This document shows, one piece after another, positions 8,998 to 19,214 of a stretch of 64,000 bases of DNA. The first letter of the stretch is position 1. Every line of letters starts with the position of its first letter. Source of the DNA: Pseudoscardovia radai (GTDB lineage: Bacteria > Actinomycetota > Actinomycetes > Actinomycetales > Bifidobacteriaceae); contig NZ_MWWR01000007.1 in the NCBI RefSeq assembly GCF_002259605.1, forward strand, positions 1-64,000, read 5' to 3'. Under the pieces are notes generated by a model. The model was given only the letters and a program-made list of their open reading frames with translations. It had not been told where the DNA came from and made no database searches. The position numbers and the translations under genes were made by a program.

Positions 8998-9675
8998 ATG
9001 ACCCCCACTGAACAGAACGCATCATGCCGACGCCTCCTCGTGATGGATATCGATTCCACACTTATCGACGAGGAGGTCATCGATCTTCTGGGCGACGCGT
9101 CGGGTCACGGCGAGCAAATCGCCGCGATCACCGAACGCGCCATGCGCGGCGAAATCGACTTCCGCGAGGCGTTGCGCGAACGCGTCGCCCTGCTCAAGGG
9201 CCTGCCCGACACGGTGTTCCATGACGTGATCGGCCGCACGCATTTCACCACCGGCGCGCTCGACCTCATCGACGAATGCCACCGCCGCGGCTGGACCGTC
9301 GGCGTGGTGTCCGGAGGATTCCACGAGGTGGCCGACGAACTCGTGCGCCGCGCGCATATCGACCGCTGCCTGGCGAACGGCCTGGTGGTGCGCGACGGCG
9401 TGCTGACCGGGCAGATCGACGGAGACATCGTGACGAAGGAATCGAAGCTCGCCGCGCTCACCGCATGGGCGGCCGAGGACGGCGTGCCGATGGACCGCAC
9501 GATTGCCATCGGCGACGGAGCGAACGACATCCCCATGATTCTCGCGGCCGGCACCGGCATCGCGTTCTGCGCCAAGCCCATCGTGCGCCAGACCGCGCCC
9601 CATTCGATCACCACCCGCGACCTGCGCCTTGCGCTGCCGATTATCGACGGCGCTTCTGCCGAGGGCGCCCGTTAA
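8998..9675 (+). CDS. serB: Phosphoserine phosphatase SerB
   Basis: The 225-residue HAD-superfamily enzyme performs the last step of serine synthesis, removing phosphate from L-phosphoserine. The DxDST motif with the catalytic aspartates is seen as VMDIDSTLIDEEVIDLL at residues 16-32, the SGG motif as GVVSGGFHEV, and the metal-binding motif as GDGANDIPM. It lacks the N-terminal ACT domains found in some actinobacterial SerB, so it is the short form. A weak GAAGAAAG precedes ATG. It is a stand-alone gene, divergent from arc and followed by a long non-coding gap. Confidence 0.92.
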   Translation: MTPTEQNASCRRLLVMDIDSTLIDEEVIDLLGDASGHGEQIAAITERAMRGEIDFREALRERVALLKGLPDTVFHDVIGRTHFTTGALDLIDECHRRGWTVGVVSGGFHEVADELVRRAHIDRCLANGLVVRDGVLTGQIDGDIVTKESKLAALTAWAAEDGVPMDRTIAIGDGANDIPMILAAGTGIAFCAKPIVRQTAPHSITTRDLRLALPIIDGASAEGAR

Positions 9676-10285
9676 AGCCCGGCACCGGGCGCAGGCGGCG
9701 ATGATGCCGACCGCGCCCGCCTTCCCCATCTCCTGCGGACGGGCGACACGCCGAAGACGCCGATTCCCCACGCCATGGTTCACCAAGAGTTCACGCAGGA
9801 GGTGTTTTTCACCTTCCGCAGCGCGCACAGACGGCGTGATTTGTCGAACATGTCGAACAGTTAAGTCGATTAAGTAGAAGACGCAATGTAATATTTACTA
9901 ACATTTGCCGTAATTGGAACGCGACCGATGGATTCCCGCGAAGCGGGGATGCCCAGCGAAGCGAAAAATGTTCGAGGTGGTGTTCGATATTCGTTTTCCG
10001 TTCGAACGACACGCCGAGAAAGCCCTTGGAAATCAAGGCCTTTCGCGACACGCCGAAGGAGCGCGACACGCCGAAAAAAGACGAAGGACTTTTCCATAAC
10101 CTCACAGAGCCGGAGTGCCACACACGTCAGAGAATAGACTGACTCCAAATCGCGAGTTTTAGGCGGTGCAAGGGACTTGTACACTAAACATCTCATTTGT
10201 TTACTAAAATTACCCCACAGGTTCGCATTACAGTTTGTTACACATATTCTTCATTGTTGTCTTTTTTTACACATATTTTTGGCCT
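9676..10285. other. AT-richer intergenic region with short repeats
   Basis: No gene is supported. The motif CGACACGCCGA occurs four times (about 9746, 10007, 10048 and 10065), twice beside the hairpin AAAGCCCTTGGAAATCAAGG. From about 9880 the composition is clearly less GC-rich than its surroundings, and TTACACATATT is repeated at about 10239 and 10267. This may be the upstream region of the RNA gene at 10290-10615 or a remnant of acquired DNA. Confidence 0.5.
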
Positions 10286-10289
10286 TTGC

Positions 10290-10615
10290 TCAACAACTCG
10301 TTGAAACGAGGCTATATAGTTTTAATCGTTCTCAGGCAAACACTCCATTCAGCTTGAGGGCTTAGAATTCAACCGTGGTTTTCGAGGAATCCATCGCTTG
10401 CTTCGGCAAGCCAAGGCAGGAGATTCATAAACTCCCTATCACTCGAGTCTTGTGCCGATGTGGAAACCAAAGGAAGCGCGGAGATTGGCGCGAGGTTTTG
10501 TCTCTCCCTTTCCCCTCAGAGCCAATACGAATTCTACGGGCATAGCCCGTGGGTCTCTGACAAAGATGTCCGGAGATCCTTGTTTATAGCCGCCATTTCC
10601 CCATGGCGGCTTTTT
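10290..10615 (+). ncRNA. Candidate structured non-coding RNA with intrinsic terminator
   Basis: No protein is encoded, yet a chain of good hairpins runs along the plus strand: CTCGTT/AACGAG (10297-10310), GCTTGC-TTCG-GCAAGC with a stable tetraloop (10396-10411), GGAG/CTCC (10419-10435), ATTGGC/GCCAAT (10484-10526), ACGGGC/GCCCGT (10536-10550), GGGTCTC/GAGATCC with inner ACA/TGT (10551-10579), then a perfect terminator hairpin and five Ts. The sequence lacks the recognisable conserved parts of tmRNA, RNase P RNA and SRP RNA. The 5' end is not defined. A stable RNA of about 250-320 nt is my best reading; its class is unknown to me. Confidence 0.55.
10588..10615 (+). terminator. Rho-independent terminator of the candidate RNA
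   Basis: AGCCGCCAT and ATGGCGGCT form a 9-bp stem with a short C-rich loop, followed directly by TTTTT on the plus strand. The minus strand has no T tract, so it serves a plus-strand transcript. Confidence 0.85.
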
Positions 10616-10762
10616 CATATCCCGGACCATATGGATATCCCTGACCATGCCAACGCGGCATATCCCAAGGCGCGCGGGGCGCCGCATGTGCCTCGCCAGG
10701 CCGCACGCGGCGCCCCGTCACGCCCTCCCCTGCCACGTCTCCAAGGAAGAACCTACGTCGCC

Positions 10763-12433
10763 CTATGCGGTCCGGCGCAGAAGGCTGATGAACATCTGGT
10801 CGGTGTCGTGGACGTGCCCGAACAGCTGCACATCGCCGGGACGCGCCGGAAGCGGGATGCCGGGGTTCACGCCGTGCAGCACGGCCGTGGCGTCGCACCG
10901 CTCCGCTTCGGGATGCCCCTCAAGCGCGGCGTCCACGATCTGCGTCGTCTCGGGCAGCGCGGGCGAGCATGTCACATACGCCACCACGCCGCCGGGGCGC
11001 ACGGCGCGCAGGGCGGATTCGAGCAGGCCCAGCTGCAGCTGCGTCAGGGCCGTCAAATCGGCCTCGTCCTTGCGCCAACGCGCCTCGGGGCGGCGTCGCA
11101 AGGCGCCGAGACCGGAGCACGGGGCGTCCACAAGCACGCGGTCGAAGCGTCCGGGGAACATCTGCCCCAGCATGCGCCCGTCGAGCTCAAGAACATCATC
11201 GATCACACCGTCGGGCAACGCCGACACGTTCTCGCGCACAAGGTCGGCGCGGTGATGCGTGGGCTCGTTCGCGGTCACCGTGGCGTGGCGCCCCGCCGCA
11301 ATCGAGGCGAGAAGCGCCGTCTTGCCGCCGGGCCCGGCGCACATGTCAAGCCAGGCCGTGTCCGGCCCGTCCAGCGGGCATGCGGCGAGAGCGAGCGCCG
11401 CAAGCTGCGATCCCTCGTCCTCCACGCCGGCGCGGTGCCCGCGCACCGCCGCGAGACGCTCCGGCGTCACGCCATGCACACGCAGCGCATAGGGGCTCCA
11501 CAGGCCGAGTTCGTGCTGCGCCGTATGAGGCAAAGCCGCGATGATCTCGTCGCGCGTCACAAGGCCTGGACGCGCCACGAGCGTGACGCTCGGCGGCTCG
11601 TTGTCACGCTCAAGCAGCGCATCGATGGCGCTGCCAAGCGCAACATCCGACGTAGCACGAGGAGCCGCGCCAGGCGCCGCACCCTCCGCCGCGCCATCCG
11701 CACCCTCCGCGACGTGACGCCACGCGGCGTCATCGTATCCGGAGGCACGCCACGAGGCGTCGAGCGCCTGCACGATCCAGTCGGGGTGGCTCCACCGCAC
11801 GCCCAGGCGCTCGGCGGCGTGGTCGCGCGGGATACGCGAGGTGACGATGGACTGCCATTCCTTGAGCCCGCGCGCCACGACGCGGTGCATCACGGCGTTC
11901 ACGAAGCCGCCGGCGTGCGCCCCGACGCGGCGACGCGCCAGGCTGACGCTTTGCGAGACGGCGGCGTGGTCGGGCACGCCGAGGAACAACGACTGGTAGG
12001 CGCCGAGGCGAAGAACCGTCAGCGTGGCGCCGTCGATCGCCTCGCGCGGGCGTTTGGCGGCGGCCGCGACGATGGCGTCGAGAAGGCGCATCCAGCGCAG
12101 CGTTCCGTAGACGAGGTCGGTGGCAAAGGCGCGGTTGCGCTCGGGCATGTCGCGTCCGGACAGCAGGCGCGGCGTCAGGAGGTTCGCGTAGGCGTCCTTG
12201 GCGAGAACGTCGGTGAGGATGTCATAGGCCACGACACGCGGGTTGTTCCGAGGCGTGTCGCGTGGTGTCGCATCGTGTGGTGCCACTCCACGATGCGCCC
12301 CGCGCCCGCGTCCCGGCCGACCGGAGCCGCGCCGGGGCGCGGAGTGGCGGGAGCCATCGTGTTTCCCGCCATCGTGCTTTCCGCCATCGTTGCCGGCGCC
12401 GCCATGCGCAAAACCGTCATGTGGTTCAGTCAC
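10763..12433 (-). CDS. rsmB: 16S rRNA m5C967 methyltransferase RsmB
   Basis: The 556-residue protein has an N-terminal NusB-like RNA-binding domain (from RNNPRVVAYDILTDVL) and a C-terminal SAM methyltransferase domain with motif I WLDMCAGPGGKTALLASIA, the PC motif DAPCSGLGALRRRPEARW and the catalytic YVTCSPAL. Both cysteines used by the RNA m5C enzymes are present. The start is taken as GTG 12433, which overlaps the end of fmt by eight bases and suggests translational coupling; the first 45 or so residues are Gly/Asp/His-rich and poorly conserved in character. The fmt-rsmB pair is a common arrangement. Confidence 0.9.
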   Translation of the reverse strand: MTEPHDGFAHGGAGNDGGKHDGGKHDGSRHSAPRRGSGRPGRGRGAHRGVAPHDATPRDTPRNNPRVVAYDILTDVLAKDAYANLLTPRLLSGRDMPERNRAFATDLVYGTLRWMRLLDAIVAAAAKRPREAIDGATLTVLRLGAYQSLFLGVPDHAAVSQSVSLARRRVGAHAGGFVNAVMHRVVARGLKEWQSIVTSRIPRDHAAERLGVRWSHPDWIVQALDASWRASGYDDAAWRHVAEGADGAAEGAAPGAAPRATSDVALGSAIDALLERDNEPPSVTLVARPGLVTRDEIIAALPHTAQHELGLWSPYALRVHGVTPERLAAVRGHRAGVEDEGSQLAALALAACPLDGPDTAWLDMCAGPGGKTALLASIAAGRHATVTANEPTHHRADLVRENVSALPDGVIDDVLELDGRMLGQMFPGRFDRVLVDAPCSGLGALRRRPEARWRKDEADLTALTQLQLGLLESALRAVRPGGVVAYVTCSPALPETTQIVDAALEGHPEAERCDATAVLHGVNPGIPLPARPGDVQLFGHVHDTDQMFISLLRRTA

Positions 12434-13421
12434 AGTACGCGTCCTCCCCCAGACGCGCGCCGCGCGCCCAGTCGGCGCCGCGCATGTCCTTCTTGCCCTG
12501 CGGCTTGACGCGCAGCAGCTCGAGCGGGTCCGTGGATGTGCCCACCCACACATGGCGTTTGTCGACGAACAGCTCGCCCGGGCGCAGCGCGCGGAAGCGC
12601 TCGGCGCAGGCCTCGGGAACGGCCCGGGCATCGGCGATGCGCGCCTCGTCCACGTGCAGCTTCGATCCGTCGGCATCCCCGGCCTTCGCGTCCGCTGCCC
12701 CCGCGTGCACGACGCACCAGGCTCCGGGTTCGGGCGTGCAGGCGCGGATCTGACGGTCCGCCGCGAAGGCGGGCACGTCGAAGCGGATATGCGCGTCCTC
12801 GGTGCGGATCTTGGCCGCCACCTCATACGCCCCCTGGGGCTGCGGCACGAGCAGGGCGCGGTGCTCGGCCACCAGCTGCATGGCGGAGCACAGCACATGC
12901 CCGCCATCCTCGGCCAGGCGCGCGAACAGTTCGCCGCTTGTCTCATGCGGCCCGATCTCGGTGGTGCTCTGCGCCAGGATAGGACCCTCGTCCATGCCCT
13001 CGGTGATGCGGAACACCGTGACGCCGGTCACGGTTTCACCCGACCAGATGGAGCGCTGCACCGGGGCCGCGCCACGCCACTGCGGAAGCAGTGAGAAATG
13101 CAGGTTGTACCAGCCCTCCGGCATGGCGTCGAGCACGTTCGGGCGCAGGATGTTGCCATACGCCACCACGGCCGCCGCCTCGGCCCCGAAGGCCTTGAGA
13201 TCGTCGAGGAAGCCCTCGTCACGCGGATTCCTGTCGAGAACCGGCAGCCCCAGCTCCTGGGCCGCCACCTTGACGGGGCTCGGCATGACCTTGCGGCCGC
13301 GTCCCTGCGGCGCGTCGGGGCGCGTCAGCACGCCCACGAGCTCGATATCGCCGCCGGCCTGCGCCAGCATCCTCAGAGACGTGACGGCCACGTCGGGCGT
13401 TCCTGCAAAAAGAATCCTCAT
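12426..13421 (-). CDS. fmt: Methionyl-tRNA formyltransferase
   Basis: The 331-residue enzyme formylates the initiator Met-tRNA with 10-formyltetrahydrofolate. Family motifs are plain: MRILFAGTPDVAVTSLRML at the start, RPDAPQGRGRK, and HFSLLPQWRGAAPVQRSI with the formyl-transfer residues. The C-terminal OB-like domain carries a small insert around residues 245-260. ATG 13421 is selected for AAGGAG seven bases upstream, although the frame is open further upstream. It is transcribed before rsmB. Confidence 0.95.
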   Translation of the reverse strand: MRILFAGTPDVAVTSLRMLAQAGGDIELVGVLTRPDAPQGRGRKVMPSPVKVAAQELGLPVLDRNPRDEGFLDDLKAFGAEAAAVVAYGNILRPNVLDAMPEGWYNLHFSLLPQWRGAAPVQRSIWSGETVTGVTVFRITEGMDEGPILAQSTTEIGPHETSGELFARLAEDGGHVLCSAMQLVAEHRALLVPQPQGAYEVAAKIRTEDAHIRFDVPAFAADRQIRACTPEPGAWCVVHAGAADAKAGDADGSKLHVDEARIADARAVPEACAERFRALRPGELFVDKRHVWVGTSTDPLELLRVKPQGKKDMRGADWARGARLGEDAYCD

Positions 13422-13483
13422 ATCGCTCCTTGTCCGTGCATGCGCCGGCCGCTGCCCCGCATGCCATCCACCCATTGTGCCAT

Positions 13484-13547
13484 CGGCCGGCTACCGGAAG
13501 GCTCGGCTGCCGAAAGGCTCGGCTGCCGAAAGGCTCGGCTGCCGGAT
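13484..13547. repeat. 16-bp tandem repeat, about 3.5 copies
   Basis: The unit GAAAGGCTCGGCTGCC (first and last copies slightly changed) is repeated without gaps between fmt and the HAD gene. It is intergenic; no function is evident. Confidence 0.8.
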
Positions 13548-13557
13548 GGCGCCGAAC

Positions 13558-14301
13558 CTACGCGGCCACCTCGTCGCCCGGATGCGCGTCACCGCGCGGA
13601 ATGGGCACGCCGGCGTCCGCGAGCGCGCGCCGCAGCGCCCTGGGGTCGCCGCCGAAGCAGATGCCGCGCATACCCGTCTCGTTGGCTCCCACGATGTTCT
13701 CGGGCTTGTCATCGATGAACACGGCGCCGGCCGGGTCGATGCCGAAGCGCTCGTAGGCCATGCGGTAGATCTGCGGGTACGGCTTGCGCACCTTGACGAA
13801 TCCCGACACCACGTAGTCGGCCAGAAGCTGCAGCGAGGGGAAGACGCGGCGGGCCACCGGGAAGTCCTCGAAGCCCCAGTTGCTCAGGCCCCAGACGCCG
13901 AGTCCGGCGTTCCTGATGTCGAGCACCAGCTTGCGCGAGCCGGGCACGGAGCCGATGAGCGTGTCTTCGAAATTCGCGCAGTAGTAGCGGTACATGCTCG
14001 CCCACTGCTCGCCGTGCGTGCGCGCCATCCACTCGCAGGCCTCCTTGGTGGTGGCGCCGGCGTCGACCATCGAGTAGGCGTCCACGAATCCGGAGACGGA
14101 GTTGTCAAGGAAGGCGTCGATGGCCTCTTCGCCGTAGCGGCCGATAAGCGCCATGCGCGGGTTCCAGATGGTGAGCACATTGCCGAAGTCGAAGACGACG
14201 TCGGTGACGGGGCGCCCCTGCGCCGCCGCGGCGGGGCCGCGGGAGACGATCGTGTCACGCGGCATGCCCTGCGCCGCCTTGCCATACTCGCTGACGTCCA
14301 T
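13558..14301 (-). CDS. HAD-superfamily (subfamily IA) hydrolase
   Basis: The 247-residue protein shows the haloacid dehalogenase core: VVFDFGNVLTIW (nucleophile Asp), GLSNWGFEDF (motif II region), KVRKPYPQIY (motif III lysine) and AVFIDDKPENIVGA (metal-binding aspartates). DFGNVL together with the FIDDKPENI motif places it near YihX/epoxide-hydrolase-like sugar phosphatases, but the substrate is not predictable. ATG 14301 follows AAGGAGGATCCG. The first 30 residues precede the fold and may be a flexible leader. It is read in the same direction as priA upstream and fmt downstream, with gaps of about 200 and 136 bp. Confidence 0.8.
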   Translation of the reverse strand: MDVSEYGKAAQGMPRDTIVSRGPAAAAQGRPVTDVVFDFGNVLTIWNPRMALIGRYGEEAIDAFLDNSVSGFVDAYSMVDAGATTKEACEWMARTHGEQWASMYRYYCANFEDTLIGSVPGSRKLVLDIRNAGLGVWGLSNWGFEDFPVARRVFPSLQLLADYVVSGFVKVRKPYPQIYRMAYERFGIDPAGAVFIDDKPENIVGANETGMRGICFGGDPRALRRALADAGVPIPRGDAHPGDEVAA

Positions 14302-14509
14302 CGGATCCTCCTTCCGGCCTCAGGCGCCGTCACGACGCCCGGCCATATTCGAGCGGCCGGGCATGGGCCCGGCCGGCCTGTGTGCATTGTGCCACACGCG
14401 CCTCCCAGATGCCTGCGCAAGCCAGACGCCCGCGCAAGAAGCCGACGCACACCGCGCTGCACACCGACGCACCGCGTCGTCGCATGGCACACGCCGGGAT
14501 CCTCGCCCG

Positions 14510-17065
14510 TCAGGCGAGGTCCTTGGGGTACATCTGGAAGCGCAGCTCCACGCGGTTGCCGCGTGCGGCGTGGTCGGCCTCGGCCACGTGAAGACGGTGC
14601 GCAAGCTCGTCGGCGCGGGCGTTGGGCACGCGCACCACGGCGCGCACGCGGTCGTTCATGCCGTCGAGCGTGCGGTCGCTGACGGTTTCGGGCGGCGGAA
14701 TGGGAATGGGGCCAAGCACGGAAGGCATGGCCCCCATCGGCGTGTCGATCATGGCGAAGTCTCCGTCGTTCAAAGCTCCGATGGCGCGCAGGGCGTTCAT
14801 GACGGCATCACGATTGCCCCAGACATCGGCCACCGTGACGCAGGGCGGAAACGCCGCGTCGGCGCGTTCCTGGAGCTCCTGACGCGCAAGAACGCGCGGG
14901 TCCCAGGCCATCAGCGAGTCGCCGACCTCGGGGAAGGTCTCCCCCAGGAGCATGACGCACCCGTCGTCGCCCGCCGGCGCGCACAGGGATGTGGCGTGCA
15001 TCCATCGCACCAGCGTGTCGACGCGCGCGTCGAGACCCTGCCGGTACTGGCTGGTCCATGCGTCGAGGATGGCGACCGCCGCGTAAGGCGTCCGCCCGGC
15101 CATCGTGGACCCTGCCACTGTGGGCCCTCCGGACGCCGACCCTGCCATCGTGGATCCTGCCGGGGCCTCGATGAACGGCTCGCACCACGGCGTGGCGACC
15201 ACCACGCACGGGTCCGGCCCGATGCGCGGCACAATGCCCTGCACCTGCGACGACATAACCACCGGCACGCCGCGCAGCAGCCCCGTCAGCTCCTCCATGG
15301 TGCCCCGTGCGCCGACACGCACGGCGCGCAGCGTCGTGCCCCCGCATTCGGGGCATGCCCACTGCCCCGCCGGCGCGCCGCACCAATCGCAAGACGCACC
15401 GTCGCCGCGGCGCACCAGCGGCCCCGTGCAGCGCGTGCAGCGGGCGCGCTCATGGCATGAGGCGCACGCGAGCGCGTCGGACGGCGCATCGGCGGGCAGC
15501 GACAGCAGCACGGGGCCCCGCTCCAGACCCTTCGACAGCAGGCGCACGGCCGTCATGGGGATGCGCGCGCCGATGGTGGGGTCGAGCCGGCGCTGCAGCT
15601 CCTCGTGGTCGAGCCACAGCATATGGGGCATGAGCTCGCGCAAAGCGTCATGCGTGGCATGCACCTCGAGCACGGACACGTCAGTGCGCTCGGCATCCCA
15701 CTGCGCCTGCGCGCTGCGGGTATGCCCCGTCACCACGAGGGTGCCGCGGTGCTCCCTGGCGCGCACCTCGAGCACACCGCGCGCATTGGCATAGGGCATG
15801 AAGCCGTCTGCGTTCTGGTAGACCATGTCATCCACGAGAACGAACAGCGGATTGTCACCCACCGGCGCGTACATGACGCCGCGCGTGCCGACGGCGCATC
15901 GCACGGCTCCCAGGGACATGGCGAGGAAGGCCCGGTAGCGGTCGTCCTGCGGCATGGAGCTGAGCATGACGGCCGCATCGCCGCGCCACCACACGTCGCC
16001 GTCGTGGTCCAGCGCGGAGCGCAGCGCGGCCGGCGCGTCCTGCGGCACCTCCTGCAGCGCGGCCTGGCGCGGCGGCAGGACACTCGAGAATTCCTTGAGG
16101 CCCATGGCGCGCAACGATTCGACCGCCTGCGCCACATGCCGCGAATCGGGCAGCACCACCACGACGGGGCGATCGTGCATCAGCGCCCTGGCGACCATCC
16201 ACGCCACGTCATCCGCCCATGTGCCGGGCCCCGGCAGGGAGTCCCAGACGATGCGCGGCGCATCATGCGGCGCGGGCGCGTGCACGGTTCCGGCGATTCC
16301 GGTGATTCCGGCGGTTCCAGCGGCGGCATCGTGCGCCTCGGCAGCATCGGCGGAGGCATCGTGCGCCTCGGCGGAGGCATCATGCGGCGCCGCCCTGCCC
16401 CTGTCGTCCGCAGTCGCGTCGTCCGCAGCCTCGTCGTCCCAGCCCCACCGCGGCGTGTCGATGGCCTCGATGAGCCCGTCGGCGTTCGCATAGCAGCGGC
16501 GGATGCGCGCGCATTCCTCCTGTTCGCGCCTTTCGATGCGCTCGCTCCATTTGCGGCGCGGGCGCATGCGGTCCGTCTCCGCGTCCACGTAGGCGATGCG
16601 GGGCGGAATCGCGACGCGCATGATATTGGCCACGGTGCCGCCGAAATGGTCGGCGATGCATTCGAGGTCGTGGCGCATCACGGCGTTGAGCACGGGCTGG
16701 GGCGAGAGAACGGATTTGATGAAGCGCAGGCTCGAGGGCTGCACATCCGTGGAATGTCCGCGCGACCAGATGAACCCGTCGAGCGTCTGCCCGCCGAAAG
16801 GAACGCGCACGCGCACGCCGGGCCGGGCGTCGGCATCGTATTTCACTGACACGAGGTAGTCGAAGGTGCGCCCCAGGTGCGCGGCCTGCTCGTAGAGCAT
16901 GACATGCGCGATGGGGTCGTCCTGCGCCGGCGTGCGCGTCGGCGGCGTCTTGGGCTTGCGCCTGGCCCGCGGCTTGCGGGTGCGGCGCCCGGAACGCGAC
17001 GACGCGCCGCTTTCGTCAAGCAGCGCGTCGAGCGTGATCTGTTCTTCCGCATCCGAGTCATCCAT
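14510..17065 (-). CDS. priA: Primosomal protein N' (PriA), helicase motifs degenerate
   Basis: The protein of about 851 residues matches the actinobacterial PriA form: an N-terminal DNA-binding domain (HVMLYEQAAHLGRTFDYLV, VRVRVPFGGQTLDGFI) and an eight-cysteine zinc region (CASCHERARCTRC, CDWCGAP, CPECGG). The Walker A site reads SLPGPGTWADD instead of GxGKT, and the DEEH box reads VLVDD, so ATP hydrolysis and unwinding are unlikely. That loss is known for actinobacterial PriA; the protein is thought to act in replication restart without helicase activity. The start is taken at the second Met (MDDSDAEEQITL) after a basic/acidic leader, with the GTG/ATG twelve bases upstream as an alternative. 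Confidence 0.88.
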   Translation of the reverse strand: MDDSDAEEQITLDALLDESGASSRSGRRTRKPRARRKPKTPPTRTPAQDDPIAHVMLYEQAAHLGRTFDYLVSVKYDADARPGVRVRVPFGGQTLDGFIWSRGHSTDVQPSSLRFIKSVLSPQPVLNAVMRHDLECIADHFGGTVANIMRVAIPPRIAYVDAETDRMRPRRKWSERIERREQEECARIRRCYANADGLIEAIDTPRWGWDDEAADDATADDRGRAAPHDASAEAHDASADAAEAHDAAAGTAGITGIAGTVHAPAPHDAPRIVWDSLPGPGTWADDVAWMVARALMHDRPVVVVLPDSRHVAQAVESLRAMGLKEFSSVLPPRQAALQEVPQDAPAALRSALDHDGDVWWRGDAAVMLSSMPQDDRYRAFLAMSLGAVRCAVGTRGVMYAPVGDNPLFVLVDDMVYQNADGFMPYANARGVLEVRAREHRGTLVVTGHTRSAQAQWDAERTDVSVLEVHATHDALRELMPHMLWLDHEELQRRLDPTIGARIPMTAVRLLSKGLERGPVLLSLPADAPSDALACASCHERARCTRCTGPLVRRGDGASCDWCGAPAGQWACPECGGTTLRAVRVGARGTMEELTGLLRGVPVVMSSQVQGIVPRIGPDPCVVVATPWCEPFIEAPAGSTMAGSASGGPTVAGSTMAGRTPYAAVAILDAWTSQYRQGLDARVDTLVRWMHATSLCAPAGDDGCVMLLGETFPEVGDSLMAWDPRVLARQELQERADAAFPPCVTVADVWGNRDAVMNALRAIGALNDGDFAMIDTPMGAMPSVLGPIPIPPPETVSDRTLDGMNDRVRAVVRVPNARADELAHRLHVAEADHAARGNRVELRFQMYPKDLA

Positions 17066-17117
17066 GCCTACCACCATAGCGGAGAACGCAGGCCGGCGGA
17101 GGACGGGATGCGCGGCG

Positions 17118-18320
<1,203 letters not shown>

Positions 18321-18427
18321 GGTTACTCCTTTACAGCCTGTTGCGGCACACTTATTGATGTAAGGAACGATGCAGCACTCCCGCGAACCGGGGCGCGATG
18401 CCGTTGGCTTGCGACGGAAGGCGAATC
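18321..18427 (-). promoter_or_regulatory. metK leader, possible SAM-VI riboswitch
   Basis: About 107 nt separate the predicted transcription start from the metK ATG. The RNA-strand sequence GGCATCGCGCCCC and the later G-rich and GCATCGTTCC segments can form a compact multi-stem fold ending near the ribosome binding site. Established knowledge: SAM-VI riboswitches are found mainly in Bifidobacterium upstream of metK and hide the ribosome binding site when SAM binds. The opening GGCAU-GCC segment resembles what I remember of SAM-VI. The class assignment is inference; covariance-model scoring would settle it. Confidence 0.4.
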
Positions 18428-18433
18428 GGTTAC

Positions 18434-18462
18434 ATCATAATCGCGACGCGGCACAAACGCGG
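18434..18462 (-). promoter_or_regulatory. metK promoter, -10 TATGAT
   Basis: On the minus strand TATGAT (plus 18434-18439) is a near-consensus -10 hexamer, with CCGCGT about 17 bp upstream as a weak -35. It would start a leader of about 107 nt. Confidence 0.5.
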
Positions 18463-18554
18463 CCGCCCCGGCATCGTCCGCCGCGATGGCCCGCCATCGA
18501 CCCGATCGATAGCGGGCCCGAACAATGGCACGACCCAGCCGGAGGCAGAACAAA

Positions 18555-18589
18555 GGCAAAACAAAAGGCACCCGCCGCAGCGGATGCCT
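18555..18589 (-). terminator. Terminator after rpoZ
   Basis: On the minus strand AGGCATCCGC and GCGGGTGCCT form a stem with a tiny loop, followed by TTTGTTTTG. It separates rpoZ from the metK promoter. Confidence 0.8.
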
Positions 18590-18620
18590 GTGGGAAACCC
18601 GAGGAACCTCGGAAGGAACC

Positions 18621-18908
18621 TCAGTTGCCCTCGTTGACGTCGTCCTCGCCCAGCGTCTCCTCGAGCAGGCCGTCGTTGATCTCGCGGAACGCGATGGACA
18701 GCGGCTTCTCGTTGTTCTGGTACTCCACGAGCGGGCCGACGTTCTGCAGCAGGCCCTCGTTGAGCTGCGTGAAGTAGGAGTTGATCTGGCGTGCGCGCTT
18801 GGCGGCGAACACCGCGAGCGCGTACTTGTTGTGGTTGGTGCGCTTCATGAGGTCGTCGATCGGCGGATCGGCAAGGCCCTTCGGTTCGGGGCTGGTACCC
18901 AGTGGCAT
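18621..18908 (-). CDS. rpoZ: RNA polymerase omega subunit
   Basis: The 95-residue protein stabilises the beta' subunit of RNA polymerase. The family core is seen in [32 protein letters not shown] and [14 protein letters not shown]. The acidic C-terminal tail is usual for actinobacterial omega. GGAG lies nine bases before the ATG. It precedes metK and priA on the same strand; gmk, often its direct neighbour in actinobacteria, is 4.5 kb away here, with ilvD and repeat arrays in between. Confidence 0.95.
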   Translation of the reverse strand: MPLGTSPEPKGLADPPIDDLMKRTNHNKYALAVFAAKRARQINSYFTQLNEGLLQNVGPLVEYQNNEKPLSIAFREINDGLLEETLGEDDVNEGN

Positions 18909-19090
18909 AGTGTTGTGCTCCAGACTGCTTTGATAACCGAGACTCGGCGACGGGGACGCTGACGCGCGTCGCCCTCATCGCATGCAAAGTCACAGTATAC
19001 AACAGGCCGCGCCATGCCGCCACAATCCCCCGCTTCCTCCACGATTTTCCCATCGTTCCGCCGTCGTCGGAGCCATCGCATTGTTATCCG

Positions 19091-19142
19091 CCAAGACCAT
19101 CGCCGGGGATGGAACCGCCATCGCCGGGGATGGAACCGCCCT
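19091..19142. repeat. Direct duplication of a 21-bp segment
   Basis: CATCGCCGGGGATGGAACCG occurs twice in tandem just before the 72-bp palindrome array. Together with the two arrays below it fills the non-coding gap between rpoZ and ilvD. Confidence 0.8.
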
Positions 19143-19214
19143 CCAATAGGCCCCTCCCCGTCCCCGACACGCCCCAGCCTCCCCGTCCCAAGAACAATGT
19201 GAGAGCCACGCGAA

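Noticed and set aside
10290-10380. tracrRNA or CRISPR repeat beginning GTTTTAATCG
   Set aside because: Only one copy of the GTTTT-beginning segment exists, with no cas genes or array nearby; the hairpin chain does not match a tracrRNA plan.
12434-12946. N-terminal extension of rsmB into fmt
   Set aside because: The open frame continues upstream, but that sequence is the shadow of fmt; the GTG overlapping the fmt stop codon is the likely start.
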